64,000 nucleotides of DNA from Thermodesulfobacterium geofontis OPF15 (GTDB taxonomy: Bacteria > Desulfobacterota > Thermodesulfobacteria > Thermodesulfobacteriales > Thermodesulfobacteriaceae), in NCBI RefSeq assembly GCF_000215975.1, contig NC_015682.1, positions 1,364,001 through 1,428,000 of the forward strand, in the 5' to 3' direction. The notes under the pieces were generated by a model. It was not told where the DNA came from. It saw nothing but the letters and a program-made list of their open reading frames with translations, and searched no databases. The translations under genes were made by a program, and so were the position numbers. Within the stretch, counting starts at the first letter, position 1. Each line of letters opens with the position of its first letter. This document shows, one piece after another, positions 47,316 through 55,694 of this stretch.

Positions 47316-47367
47316 ATTCTCATTCTAAATTTTAAAAATTAAAAACCAATTTAATAAAAAGTAAAGG

Positions 47368-47395
47368 TTGAAATTTAAAAACTTTGGAATATATT
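47368..47395 (+). promoter_or_regulatory. sigma-70 promoter of rpmB
   Basis: TTGAAA, 16-base spacer, TATATT, 44 bases upstream of the rpmB ATG. Confidence 0.6.
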
Positions 47396-47439
47396 ATTTG
47401 AGTCTTTTTAAGTAACAATTTGAAAGGGGGCTAATAGTA

Positions 47440-47637
47440 ATGTCTAAAATTTGCGAAATATGTGGGAGAAAACCTCATGCAGGAAATCAAATTAGCCATT
47501 CTGCAAAAAAATCTACTAGATGGTGGCATCCTAATATTCAAAAAGTAAGAGTAAAATTACCAGATGGTAGAGTAAAGAGAATGAAAATTTGTACTCGCTG
47601 TTTAAAAGCAGGAAAGGTTCAAAAAGCGGTTAGCTAA
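47440..47637 (+). CDS. rpmB: 50S ribosomal protein L28
   Basis: A 65-residue L28 with zinc-type cysteines CEICGRKP and CTRCLKAGK, and the core NQISHSAKKSTRWWHPNIQKVRV. A GAAAGGGGG site supports ATG 47440. It is a single-gene unit; its TAA interlocks with the TAG of the convergent rel gene. Confidence 0.97.
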   Translation: MSKICEICGRKPHAGNQISHSAKKSTRWWHPNIQKVRVKLPDGRVKRMKICTRCLKAGKVQKAVS

Positions 47638-49811
47638 CCAATTCTTCTCTCTATATTTAAAACACCTTCTATTTTATATATATTAGAAATAATTTTATCT
47701 AAATGATTTTTGTCATTTACTTCTATATAAAATTCAAAGAAGGCTTTTTTATCTGAAGTAGTTCTTACTTCTGCTTTTAATATATTGCTTTCTGCAGCTG
47801 CAATGGCTGAAGAAATATTAGCAAGTAAACCCTTTCTATCTAAACAGATTATATATAAATGAACTGGATAAGTTCTATTATCATACCTTCCCCATCTTAC
47901 TTCTACAAATCTTTCAGAATCAAGATCTTTTAAATTTGGACAATCAATACGATGAACTGAAATACCTTTTCCTCTAGTAATATAACCAATTATCTCATCT
48001 CCGGAAATTGGCTTACAACATTGAGCTAAATGAAATAAAACATCCTTTGTTCCTTCAACTACAATTATATCTTTTGTAGTTTCTAAGAATATTTTTTCTT
48101 TAGGAGCTTCCTTAGGAATTTTTTCTATTAATTCTTCTTCAGAAATAAATTTTCCTGTCTTTTCCGCAAAAATTCTTGCTACATTCTTAGCAGAAACTTT
48201 TGCACTACCTATTTGATAAAATAATTCATCTAAGGTATTTATTTTAAAATTTTCAAGAAAAGAAGAATTTTCATTTATCTCTTGAATAAATGCATTCAAA
48301 GAAGTTTTATATTTTTTTAATTCTTTATGTAAAAGCTCTTTTCCTAAGTTAATTAATTTTTCTTTTTCTTCTCTTTTAAACCATTGTTTTATCCTACTTT
48401 TTGCTCTTCCTGTAACAACAATTTTAAGCCAATCCCTACTTGGTTTCTGGTAAGGAGATGTTTCTATTTTAACTATATCTCCTGTGTTAAGTTTATAATC
48501 AAGCGGAACCAATTTATCATTTACAAAAGCTCTAACACATCTATTACCAATTTCAGTATGTATAGCATATGCAAAATCAAGAGGGGTAGCACCTACTGGT
48601 AAAACAATCACATCTCCTTTAGGTGTAAACACATATATCTCGTCAGGAAACAAATCAAGTTTTAAAGATTCTAAAAATTCCCTGGGATGTTTAAGTTCCT
48701 TTTGTAACTCAATTAATTTGCTTAACCATTCTAAATATTTATAATGTCCATGCTTAGAAGTAAAAATCCCTTCTTTATAAAGAAAATGTGCAGCTATTCC
48801 TTCATTAGCAACTCTATCCATGTATTCAGTTCTAATCTGGATTTCTATTTTTTTACTGTTTGGACCAAGAACTGTTGTATGTAAACTTTGATACATATTA
48901 GGTTTAGGAAGACTTATATAGTCTTTAAATCTTCCAGGAATAGGTGTCCAAAGTGTATGTACTAAACCTAAGGTTTTATAACATTCTTCTACTGTATTAA
49001 CAATAATTCTAAACCCAATTAAATCATAAATTTGATCTAATTCATCAATAGTAAGATTGTATTTTTGCAGTTTTTTATATACACTATAAAGGTGTTTTAC
49101 TCTTCCAAGAACTTTCCCTTTAATATTATTTTTTTCCAATAATTCTTCTAAAATTTTCTTAACATTTTCTACATATTCTTTAGCTTCTTTTACCCTTTTT
49201 TCTACTTCTATTTTTAACCTTTCGTACTCCTTGGGATATAAATATTTAAATGCTAAATCTTCTAATTCACATTTAACCCAATCAATACCCAGCCTTCCTG
49301 CAAGAGGTGCATAAATTTCTAAGGTTTCCTTTGCAATTCTCTGTCTTTTATGTTCAGCCTGGTATTCTAAAGTTCTCATATTATGTAATCTATCTGCCAG
49401 TTTAACTAAAATAACTCTTAAATCTTTTGACATCGCAAAAATTATTTTTCTCAAACTTTCAGCTTGCTGAGTAAGCTTATCTACTGAGCTTGGTAGATTT
49501 TTTAACTTTGTCACTCCATCTACAATAAAAGCTACTTCTTCTCCAAACTCTTTTTTGATATCCTCTATACTGACTTGTGAATCCTCTACTACATCATGAA
49601 GTAACCCTGCTGCAATGGTAGGGAGATCAAGTTTCATTTGAGCTAATATGTAAGCTACTTCCATAGGATGTGAAAGATAAGGTTCTCCTGATTTTCTCAT
49701 CTGACCTTCATGAATACGAGCTGCCCATTCATAGGCTTTTTCTACAATACGAGTGTTGCAACCAGGTAAATAACTCTGTATTTCATCTAAAATTTTACTT
49801 AAAGTAGCCAT
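47634..49811 (-). CDS. rel: bifunctional (p)ppGpp synthetase/hydrolase, Rel/SpoT
   Basis: A 725-residue stringent-response enzyme. The HD hydrolase part has YLSHPMEVAYIL, HDVVEDS and VKLADRLHNMRTL. The synthetase part has IYDLIGFRIIV and the loop GRFKDYISLPKPNMYQSLHTT. The RFKD loop is the form found in bifunctional Rel/SpoT enzymes (RelA has EFDD). TGS (DEIYVFTPKGDVIVLP), conserved-Cys (HLAQCCKPISGDEIIGYI) and ACT (RKGLLANISSAIAAAE) domains follow. It is last in the xseA-xseB-ispA-dxs-rel row. Confidence 0.96.
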   Translation of the reverse strand: MATLSKILDEIQSYLPGCNTRIVEKAYEWAARIHEGQMRKSGEPYLSHPMEVAYILAQMKLDLPTIAAGLLHDVVEDSQVSIEDIKKEFGEEVAFIVDGVTKLKNLPSSVDKLTQQAESLRKIIFAMSKDLRVILVKLADRLHNMRTLEYQAEHKRQRIAKETLEIYAPLAGRLGIDWVKCELEDLAFKYLYPKEYERLKIEVEKRVKEAKEYVENVKKILEELLEKNNIKGKVLGRVKHLYSVYKKLQKYNLTIDELDQIYDLIGFRIIVNTVEECYKTLGLVHTLWTPIPGRFKDYISLPKPNMYQSLHTTVLGPNSKKIEIQIRTEYMDRVANEGIAAHFLYKEGIFTSKHGHYKYLEWLSKLIELQKELKHPREFLESLKLDLFPDEIYVFTPKGDVIVLPVGATPLDFAYAIHTEIGNRCVRAFVNDKLVPLDYKLNTGDIVKIETSPYQKPSRDWLKIVVTGRAKSRIKQWFKREEKEKLINLGKELLHKELKKYKTSLNAFIQEINENSSFLENFKINTLDELFYQIGSAKVSAKNVARIFAEKTGKFISEEELIEKIPKEAPKEKIFLETTKDIIVVEGTKDVLFHLAQCCKPISGDEIIGYITRGKGISVHRIDCPNLKDLDSERFVEVRWGRYDNRTYPVHLYIICLDRKGLLANISSAIAAAESNILKAEVRTTSDKKAFFEFYIEVNDKNHLDKIISNIYKIEGVLNIERRIG

Positions 49812-49863
49812 CTTATATTTAAATTTAAATCTTATTTATAATTTTTACAAGGAAAAAGGATTA

Positions 49864-51729
49864 TTAAGTATTAAGAAGTTCTAAAGCGATTTTTTTGAGA
49901 GTTTCTGAAGTAAGACCATATTTCCTTTTTAAGGTTTTAAGGTCTCCGTGTTCTATAAATTTATCAGGAAGCCCAATCCTTTTTATTTTAACAGGAATAT
50001 TTCTATCTGCTAAAAGTTCGCAAACTGCCGAACCAAAACCTCCTATTAATGTATTTTCTTCTATAGTAATAATTTTACCTGTTTTTTTCGCAAAATCTAA
50101 AATTAAATCTTCATCAAGGGGTTTAATAAATCTCGCATTTATAACTGCAATAGATATATTTTCTTTTTCAAGATCCTCTGCTGCTTTTAAAGCTTGATAA
50201 ACTAAATTACCAATAGCTATTATAGTAAGATCTTTTCCATCTTTTATTAATTCAGCTTTACCAAGAGGTATTTCTTTAAATTCCCAATCTAATTCTACTC
50301 CCTCTCCTGCACTTCTCGGATATCTTATAGCTACTGGGCCTGGATATTTAAGTGCACTATAAAGCATATGTTGTAATTCATTTTCATCCTTAGGTGCCAT
50401 TATGGTCAAATTAGGAATAAGTCTTAGATAAGAAAGATCAAAGCTTCCATGGTGAGTTGGTCCATCTTCTCCTACTAAGCCTCCTCTATCAATAGCAAAA
50501 ATTACCTTTACATTATTCAAAGCAACATCATGAATAATTTGATCATAAGCTCTTTGTAAAAATGTAGAGTAAATTGCACATATTGGAATATATCCTCCTA
50601 AGGCTAAACCTGTTGCAAAAGTTACTGCATGTTGTTCACATATTCCTACATCAAAAAATCTATCAGGATATTTTTCAGAAAAAGCTTTTAATCCTGTTCC
50701 AAGTCTCATTGCAGCAGTAATAGCTACAATTTTTGGTTCCATTTCTGCTAATCTTAAAATTGTTTTTCCAAAAACTTCTGTATAAGAAGGAGCTTCATCA
50801 GATTTTAAAATTTTGCCTGTTTTAATCTCAAACGGTCCTACTCCATGAAAGATTTCCGGATCTTTCTCAGCATATGGATAACCCTTTCCCTTTTTTGTAA
50901 TAACATGAAATAAAATTGGACCTTTCATTCTTTTTATATTTTCTAAGATCTCAATAAGTGTTTCTAAATCGTGCCCATCAACAGGTCCTATATATTCAAA
51001 ATTCAAAGCTGTAAACAAAGCTCCCGGAGTAATAGCCATTTTAAAAATATCTTCTCCCTTTTTTAGTAAACTAATTACACTTTCTCCTCCAGGAAATTTA
51101 TGAGCCATTTTTTCAATTTCTCTTTTTATAAATCTTGCTAAATTTCCTGTTAATCTTTTAGATACAAAAGAGGATAAAGCACCTACACTTGGAGAGATAC
51201 ACATTTCATTATCATTGAGAATAACTATTAGATCTTCTTTGCGATAACCGGCATTATTTAAACCCTCAAAAGCAAGTCCTGCTGTTATCGAACCATCTCC
51301 TATTACTGCTATAACTTTTCCTTCTTCCCCTTTCATTCTTAAAGCTGTAACCAAACCAAGTGCAGCAGATATAGATGTACTACTGTGTCCTGTATCTAAA
51401 ATATCATGAGGACTTTCACTTCTTTTAGGAAATCCTGCTAATCCATTATATTTTCTAAGTGTAGGGAATTGATCTCTTCTTCCTGTAATGATCTTGTGAG
51501 TATAACATTGATGTCCTACATCCCAAATTATCTTGTCTTTAGGAGAATTAAAAACATAATGAAGTGCCAAGGTTAACTCAACTACACCCAAATTTGGTGC
51601 TAAATGACCTCCATTTTTTGAAACTACCTCAATAATATAGCTTCTTATTTCTTCAGCTAAAGCTTTAAGATGAGAAATTTTTAATTTTTTAAGATCTTCC
51701 GGAGAATTAATCATTTTTAAAAATTTCAT
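49864..51729 (-). CDS. dxs: 1-deoxy-D-xylulose-5-phosphate synthase
   Basis: First enzyme of the MEP isoprenoid pathway, 621 residues: HLAPNLGVVELTLALH, HQCYTHKIITGR, VIGDGSITAGLAFEGLNNAG (ThDP metal loop), YIGPVDGHDLETL, DVGICEQHAVTFATGLA (catalytic Glu) and DRGGLVGEDGPTHHG. Start is ATG 51729 or, five codons later, ATG 51714. It lies 3 bases after ispA, a conserved order. Confidence 0.97.
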   Translation of the reverse strand: MKFLKMINSPEDLKKLKISHLKALAEEIRSYIIEVVSKNGGHLAPNLGVVELTLALHYVFNSPKDKIIWDVGHQCYTHKIITGRRDQFPTLRKYNGLAGFPKRSESPHDILDTGHSSTSISAALGLVTALRMKGEEGKVIAVIGDGSITAGLAFEGLNNAGYRKEDLIVILNDNEMCISPSVGALSSFVSKRLTGNLARFIKREIEKMAHKFPGGESVISLLKKGEDIFKMAITPGALFTALNFEYIGPVDGHDLETLIEILENIKRMKGPILFHVITKKGKGYPYAEKDPEIFHGVGPFEIKTGKILKSDEAPSYTEVFGKTILRLAEMEPKIVAITAAMRLGTGLKAFSEKYPDRFFDVGICEQHAVTFATGLALGGYIPICAIYSTFLQRAYDQIIHDVALNNVKVIFAIDRGGLVGEDGPTHHGSFDLSYLRLIPNLTIMAPKDENELQHMLYSALKYPGPVAIRYPRSAGEGVELDWEFKEIPLGKAELIKDGKDLTIIAIGNLVYQALKAAEDLEKENISIAVINARFIKPLDEDLILDFAKKTGKIITIEENTLIGGFGSAVCELLADRNIPVKIKRIGLPDKFIEHGDLKTLKRKYGLTSETLKKIALELLNT

Positions 51730-51732
51730 TAT

Positions 51733-52638
51733 TTAATGCACCCTATATAATACAAATTCTGCTATAGCTTTTAAAGGAAGAGCACTTTTTTCAAAAGGCT
51801 GTAAAGCAGAAATAGCTTTTTCTGTATATCTTTTAGCTAACTCTTTAGTTTTTTCTATTCCAAAAAGGGAAGGATAAGTAAGTTTTTGTTTTTTTACATC
51901 GGAAAAAGTCTTTTTCCCGAGTTTTTTTTCATCCCCTAAAATATCTAAAAGGTCATCAACTATTTGAAAAGCGAATCCTAAATTTTTTCCATAAGAAGAT
52001 AAAGCTTTAAGTTCTTTAGCTTTTGCCCCTCCTAATATAGCCCCACTTAAAACTGAAGCTTCAATTAAACGAACAGTTTTGTTAAGATGTATCCATTTTA
52101 ATATTCTTGGATTACCCTTTTTACCTTCCATAAGTAGATCAACCATCTGTCCTCCTACCATTCCCTCAAAACCAATTGCTTTAGAAATAATATAAATTGC
52201 CTTTAGAAGTTTTGTTTTTTTAACATTTCTGACTAAATCTGGATGAGTAAAAAACTGAAATGCTAAAGCTTGCAAACCATCACCAGCAAGGATAGCAGTT
52301 GCTTCATCAAATGCCTTATGACAAGAGGGTTTACCTCTTCTAAAATCATCATCATCCATACAAGGAAGATCATCGTGAATAAGCGAATAAGTGTGAATAC
52401 ATTCTATTCCTGCTGCAAAAAGAAGGATTTTTCTCCAGTCTCCACCTACAACTTCACAGCTTGCTAAACATAAAATTGGTCTTATTCTTTTTCCTCCAGC
52501 AAAAAGACTATATTTGCCTGCAGAAATAACTCTTTTTCCGTAACCTTCCTCCTTAGGAAAATATTTTTCTAAAATCTCCTCAACTTTTTTTCCTCTTTCT
52601 TTTAAATAAGATTCAAGATTAAATTTATTTGAACCCAT
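51733..52638 (-). CDS. ispA: polyprenyl (farnesyl/geranylgeranyl) diphosphate synthase
   Basis: A 301-residue trans-isoprenyl diphosphate synthase. Seen: GGKRIRPILCLA, first Asp-rich motif DDLPCMDDDDFRRGKPSCHK, GGQMVDLL, FQIVDDLLDILGDEKKLGK (second motif). The fifth residue before the first DDxxxxD is small/polar, so the product length (C15 or C20) cannot be set. It overlaps xseB by 14 bases and is followed by dxs. Confidence 0.93.
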   Translation of the reverse strand: MGSNKFNLESYLKERGKKVEEILEKYFPKEEGYGKRVISAGKYSLFAGGKRIRPILCLASCEVVGGDWRKILLFAAGIECIHTYSLIHDDLPCMDDDDFRRGKPSCHKAFDEATAILAGDGLQALAFQFFTHPDLVRNVKKTKLLKAIYIISKAIGFEGMVGGQMVDLLMEGKKGNPRILKWIHLNKTVRLIEASVLSGAILGGAKAKELKALSSYGKNLGFAFQIVDDLLDILGDEKKLGKKTFSDVKKQKLTYPSLFGIEKTKELAKRYTEKAISALQPFEKSALPLKAIAEFVLYRVH

Positions 52639-52885
52639 TTTTTAAAAGCTCATAAGCTTTCTCTAAATTCTCCAGTTTAAATCCCTCTTTATCTTTTAAG
52701 ATAACTTCTATCCTTGCTCTTGCATTCTTGAGTTTTTCTTCACAAAAATGAATAAGTTTTAACCCCTCTTCATAGAGATTTATTGCTTCTTCCAAATCAA
52801 GTTCTTTATTTTCTAATTGTTTTAAAATTTGTTCAATCTTCCTTAATGCCTCTTCAAAACTTAATGAATTATTCTTAATCATCAT
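52625..52885 (-). CDS. xseB: exodeoxyribonuclease VII small subunit
   Basis: An 86-residue helical hairpin protein with the family line SFEEALRKIEQILKQLENKELDLEEAINLYEEGLKLI. Two bases after xseA. Several copies wrap the XseA subunit to make exonuclease VII. Confidence 0.94.
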   Translation of the reverse strand: MMIKNNSLSFEEALRKIEQILKQLENKELDLEEAINLYEEGLKLIHFCEEKLKNARARIEVILKDKEGFKLENLEKAYELLKNGFK

Positions 52886-52887
52886 AT

Positions 52888-54258
52888 TTATTCCTCCACT
52901 TTTTTAACTTCTACCAAAAGTTTACCTTCGGAAAGGTAAACTTCTAATAATTTTCCTTCTTTCACTTCTTTAGCATTTTTAATAATTTTACCTTCAGGAT
53001 AGGATTTTACTATACTATAACCTCTTTGTAAAATATTTAACGGAGAAAGGGAAATAAGCAATTTTTTTAAATTTTCTAATTTTTTTTCTTTTTCTATAAA
53101 ATAGACCTTTATTGAATAAAAAAGTCTATTTTTAAAAAATTTAAGCCTTTCTTCTCCAAACTTTATATTTTCTTGAGGATGTCTTTTTTTAAGTAGGTTT
53201 TTTATCTCCCATAATTTTTTTTCCTTTAAACTAAAATATTTTTCTGTTTCTAAAACCAGTTTATGATAATAATCTTTAATTTTCCTTTCTAAATGATGAA
53301 TAATTTTAAAAGGATTTTTATTTTCAAGCTCTATTTTAACTTCATAAAGACTTTTTTCTTTTTTAGTAAAAATGACTTCTAAAAGTTGGTCTAACTTTTC
53401 TTTATAAAGTTTTAATTTATGAAGAATATCTTCTTTTGAAGGGATAATTTCTTCTGCTGCAGCTGTTGGAGTAGCACATCTTCTATCTGCAATTAAGTCA
53501 CATATAGTATAATCTATTTCATGCCCCACTGCTGAAACAACAGGTATTTTAGAATCTTTTATTCCTAAAATTATATCTTCAGTATAAAATGGAGCTAAGT
53601 CTTCAAAAGATCCTCCGCCTCTTGTTATTATAATTACTTCTACATCACTAAAACAATTGTTTATATCCTTTATGGCTTGAACTATTTCTTTTTCAGCACC
53701 CTCTCCTTGAACTCTTACTGGATAAATAAGGATTTCCAATTCCCATCTATCTTTACTAACCTTTAAAAAATCCTGCAAAGCTGCTCCAAAAATAGAAGTT
53801 ATAAGCGCAATCTTTTTCGGATAAAGTGGAATAGCTCTTTTTCTATTAGGATCAAACAAAGGTTGATATTTTCTTATAAGCTCTTCTTTCTTTAAAGTTA
53901 AAAGCCCCTTTCCTAAAGGTTCAACCCTTCTAACTATAAAATAACACTCCCCTGAACGAGGATAAAAGCTAAGTTTACCAAAACACAAGACTTTTAGTCC
54001 ATTTTTTAAATAAGGAGTAATTTCAATATCTTTTTGGTAACTAAAAATTATGGCTTTAAGAGATGCTTCTTCTTCTATTAGATTAAAATAGATATTTCCA
54101 TTATGAGCGTATCTTAAGTTAGCAACCTCTCCCTCTATCCATAATAGAGGAAATTTAGCTTCTATAAAAGTTTTTAATTCCTGAGTAACCTCCTTTACAG
54201 TGAAATATAATTTTTCTCTTTCTTCTATATCAACTTTTACTTCCTCTAATTCATTCAT
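52888..54258 (-). CDS. xseA: exodeoxyribonuclease VII large subunit
   Basis: 456 residues. N-terminal OB-fold (LWIEGEVANLRYAHNGNIYFNLIEEEA) and catalytic domain with KKIALITS, VQGEGAEKEIVQAI, IITRGGGSFEDLAPF and SAVGHEIDYTICDLIADRRCATPTAAAE. Long helical C-terminus and ending LQRGYSIVKSYPEGKI. It degrades single-stranded DNA from either end. It opens the xseA-xseB-ispA-dxs-rel operon, with a promoter at 54302-54330. Confidence 0.96.
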   Translation of the reverse strand: MNELEEVKVDIEEREKLYFTVKEVTQELKTFIEAKFPLLWIEGEVANLRYAHNGNIYFNLIEEEASLKAIIFSYQKDIEITPYLKNGLKVLCFGKLSFYPRSGECYFIVRRVEPLGKGLLTLKKEELIRKYQPLFDPNRKRAIPLYPKKIALITSIFGAALQDFLKVSKDRWELEILIYPVRVQGEGAEKEIVQAIKDINNCFSDVEVIIITRGGGSFEDLAPFYTEDIILGIKDSKIPVVSAVGHEIDYTICDLIADRRCATPTAAAEEIIPSKEDILHKLKLYKEKLDQLLEVIFTKKEKSLYEVKIELENKNPFKIIHHLERKIKDYYHKLVLETEKYFSLKEKKLWEIKNLLKKRHPQENIKFGEERLKFFKNRLFYSIKVYFIEKEKKLENLKKLLISLSPLNILQRGYSIVKSYPEGKIIKNAKEVKEGKLLEVYLSEGKLLVEVKKVEE

Positions 54259-54301
54259 TTAACTCTTTCTGCTTAAAATTTTGTAAGTTTTTATATTAAA
54301 A

Positions 54302-54330
54302 ATTATATCTGTTATTATGCTTAAATTCAA
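54302..54330 (-). promoter_or_regulatory. sigma-70 promoter of the xseA operon
   Basis: Minus strand: TTGAAT, 17-base spacer, TATAAT, 44 bases before the xseA ATG. Confidence 0.65.
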
Positions 54331-54397
54331 GCTCTTTTAAATAATATAAAAGTTTTTTATTTATTTGCACTATAAAACTAATGCAACTATAAATCCC

Positions 54398-54425
54398 TTG
54401 ACAATTTCCAAAAATTGAATATGAT
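54398..54425 (+). promoter_or_regulatory. strong sigma-70 promoter of the ORP-like cluster
   Basis: TTGACA, 16-base spacer, TATGAT, 37 bases before the first gene of the cluster. A Fur-box-like operator overlaps its -10. Confidence 0.8.
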
Positions 54426-54435
54426 TATCATTATC
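54417..54435 (+). promoter_or_regulatory. Fur-box-like operator 1
   Basis: GAATATGATTATCATTATC matches 17 of 19 positions of the classical Fur consensus GATAATGATWATCATTATC. It covers the -10 and start site of the promoter, a position suited to repression by an iron-loaded Fur-family protein. No fur gene is in the window. Confidence 0.7.
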
Positions 54436-54461
54436 AAAAAATATAGGAGGTTAAAAAAAAA

Positions 54462-54821
54462 ATGAGAGTTGCAATTGCAACTGAGGGTGATTTTGTTGCA
54501 CAACATTTTGGTAAATGCCCTGGCTTTACGATAGTTGACATTGAAAACGGAAAAATTACCCGTAAAAACTTTGTAGAAAATCCCAGTTATAAGTCTCATC
54601 AGCCAGGTGCTGTGCCAATGTTTTTGAAAAACCAAAATGTTGATTATGTCATCGCAGGAGGTATGGGACCAAAAGCAATTATGATGTTTGAATCTTTCGG
54701 AATAAAAGTATTCGTTGGAGTAACAGGTAAAATTGAAGAAGTTATTGAGGCTTTTATCAAAGGTACATTAACTACCGGAGAAAGTCTTTGTGAACGCGGG
54801 GAACATCGTTGCCAGCATTAA
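54462..54821 (+). CDS. NifX/ORP-like dinitrogenase cofactor-type protein (first copy)
   Basis: A 119-residue protein of the Nif_cofactor-like (NifX/NafY/MTH1175) fold: MRVAIATEGDFVAQHFGKCPGFTIVDIENG, NPSYKSH, VDYVIAGGMGPKAIMMFESFGIKVF, and a Cys/His tail CERGEHRCQH. The family binds metal clusters, such as the Mo/Cu sulfide of Desulfovibrio ORP. No nif genes are present, so nitrogen fixation is not implied. It follows a Fur-box promoter and opens the 54462-58059 cluster. Confidence 0.85.
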   Translation: MRVAIATEGDFVAQHFGKCPGFTIVDIENGKITRKNFVENPSYKSHQPGAVPMFLKNQNVDYVIAGGMGPKAIMMFESFGIKVFVGVTGKIEEVIEAFIKGTLTTGESLCERGEHRCQH

Positions 54822-54885
54822 AAATTATTTTGATTAAAGTTATAAACTTGACTTTTAAAAAGAAGTGTTAAATTTTAAATTAAAT

Positions 54886-54900
54886 TGAAAATTATTTTCA
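54886..54900 (+). promoter_or_regulatory. Fur-box-like operator 2 (perfect 7-1-7 inverted repeat)
   Basis: TGAAAATTATTTTCA is a perfect 7-1-7 palindrome, close to the Fur-family 7-1-7 consensus TGATAATNATTATCA. It lies just downstream of a TTGACT -35-like element (54848-54853) and 28 bases before the DUF5320 ATG. Confidence 0.6.
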
Positions 54901-54928
54901 TTATAAACAAAAAGGGGGGTGAAAAAAG

Positions 54929-55267
54929 ATGCCTTGGGGAGACAGAACTGGACCTCTTGGATTGGGTCCAAAAACAGGTAGAGGTTTAGGATTTTGCTCT
55001 GGTTATGATATTCCTGGATATATGAATCCAGGACCAAGATTAGGGTTAGGTTGGGGAAGAGGAAGAGGTTGGAGATGGTGGTGTAGATGGTTTGGAGGAT
55101 TTGGAAGAGGTTGGAGATGGAGATGGTTTTGGAGAATACCTTTTTTCGGAGGAGCTTCTTTTGGAGATGAAGCAGAACTACTTAGGCAGGAAGCAGAAAT
55201 TCTCAAGAAAAATCTTGAAGCAATTGAGAAACGTTTAAGCGAGCTCGAAAAGAAAAAAGAATCTTAA
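54929..55267 (+). CDS. DUF5320 protein, Gly/Arg/Trp-rich
   Basis: A 112-residue protein. The start MPWGDRTGPLGLGPKTGRGLG is typical of DUF5320. The middle (residues about 38-75) is almost only Gly, Arg, Trp and Phe, with repeating GRGRGWRWW-like units. The end is a Glu/Lys coiled coil (residues 80-112). The family is found beside NifX/ORP-like proteins in anaerobes and has no known function. The GGGGGG ribosome site is strong. The composition suggests an interaction or self-assembly segment rather than an enzyme. Confidence 0.8.
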   Translation: MPWGDRTGPLGLGPKTGRGLGFCSGYDIPGYMNPGPRLGLGWGRGRGWRWWCRWFGGFGRGWRWRWFWRIPFFGGASFGDEAELLRQEAEILKKNLEAIEKRLSELEKKKES

Positions 55268-55283
55268 CTAACCAAATAGTTAA
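55264..55283 (+). repeat. inverted repeat at the DUF5320 stop codon
   Basis: TTAACTA-6-TAGTTAA, 7-base arms starting at the stop codon. AT-rich, so weak as a terminator; may slow decay or transcription. Confidence 0.4.
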
Positions 55284-55317
55284 TTTAAGAAATTTATTTT
55301 TTAAAACCTTGGAGACT

Positions 55318-55333
55318 TTACCTCCAGAGGTAA
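55318..55333 (+). repeat. inverted repeat before the second NifX/ORP-like gene
   Basis: TTACCTC-2-GAGGTAA, 7-base perfect arms with a 2-base centre, 26 bases before the next start codon. The tight centre favours a protein-binding palindrome over an RNA hairpin; an additional TGGAG/CTCCA pairing overlaps it. Confidence 0.45.
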
Positions 55334-55359
55334 TTTAAAATTTAAAATGGGGGAAAATT

Positions 55360-55677
55360 ATGAAAATTTGTATTACTTCTCAAGGTAAGGATTTAGAATC
55401 AGAAATTGATCCAAGATTTGGGCGTTGTAAATATTTTATTTTTTATGATACAGAAACAAATCAATATGAGGTAGTTGAAAATCCTTGGAGAGAAGCTCCT
55501 AAGGGAGCTGGAACACAGGCTGGTCAATTTGTTGCCTCTAAGGGAACTAAAATTTTAATAACAGGAAATGTGGGTCCTGGTGCAGAATGGGTTATAATAT
55601 CAGCAGGAATAAAAATTGTAGAAGCTAAAGGTAAAGTAATAGATGCAATAAATAAAGCTAAGAGGGAAATTGAATAA
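55360..55677 (+). CDS. NifX/ORP-like cluster-binding protein (second copy)
   Basis: A 105-residue protein: MKICITSQGKDLESEIDPRFGRCKYFIFYD, AGTQAGQFVASKGTKILITGNVGPGAEWVI, AGIKIVEAKGKVIDAI. It fits the NifX/MTH1175/ORP fold better than the first copy, with the DPRFGRC motif. ORP in Desulfovibrio gigas binds a mixed Mo-Cu sulfide cluster. It lies 17 bases before the methyltransferase gene. Confidence 0.87.
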   Translation: MKICITSQGKDLESEIDPRFGRCKYFIFYDTETNQYEVVENPWREAPKGAGTQAGQFVASKGTKILITGNVGPGAEWVIISAGIKIVEAKGKVIDAINKAKREIE

Positions 55678-55694
55678 AAAGATAGCTTTTTAAA

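Noticed and set aside
54259-54461. sigma-54 promoter of the ORP-like cluster, expected from Desulfovibrio
   Set aside because: No GG-N10-GC element of the TGGCAC/TTGC type is visible; a sigma-70 promoter with a Fur box is there instead.
54462-55677. nitrogen-fixation (nif) locus
   Set aside because: The NifX-like proteins are of the small ORP/MTH1175 kind; no nifHDK, nifB or nifEN are present.
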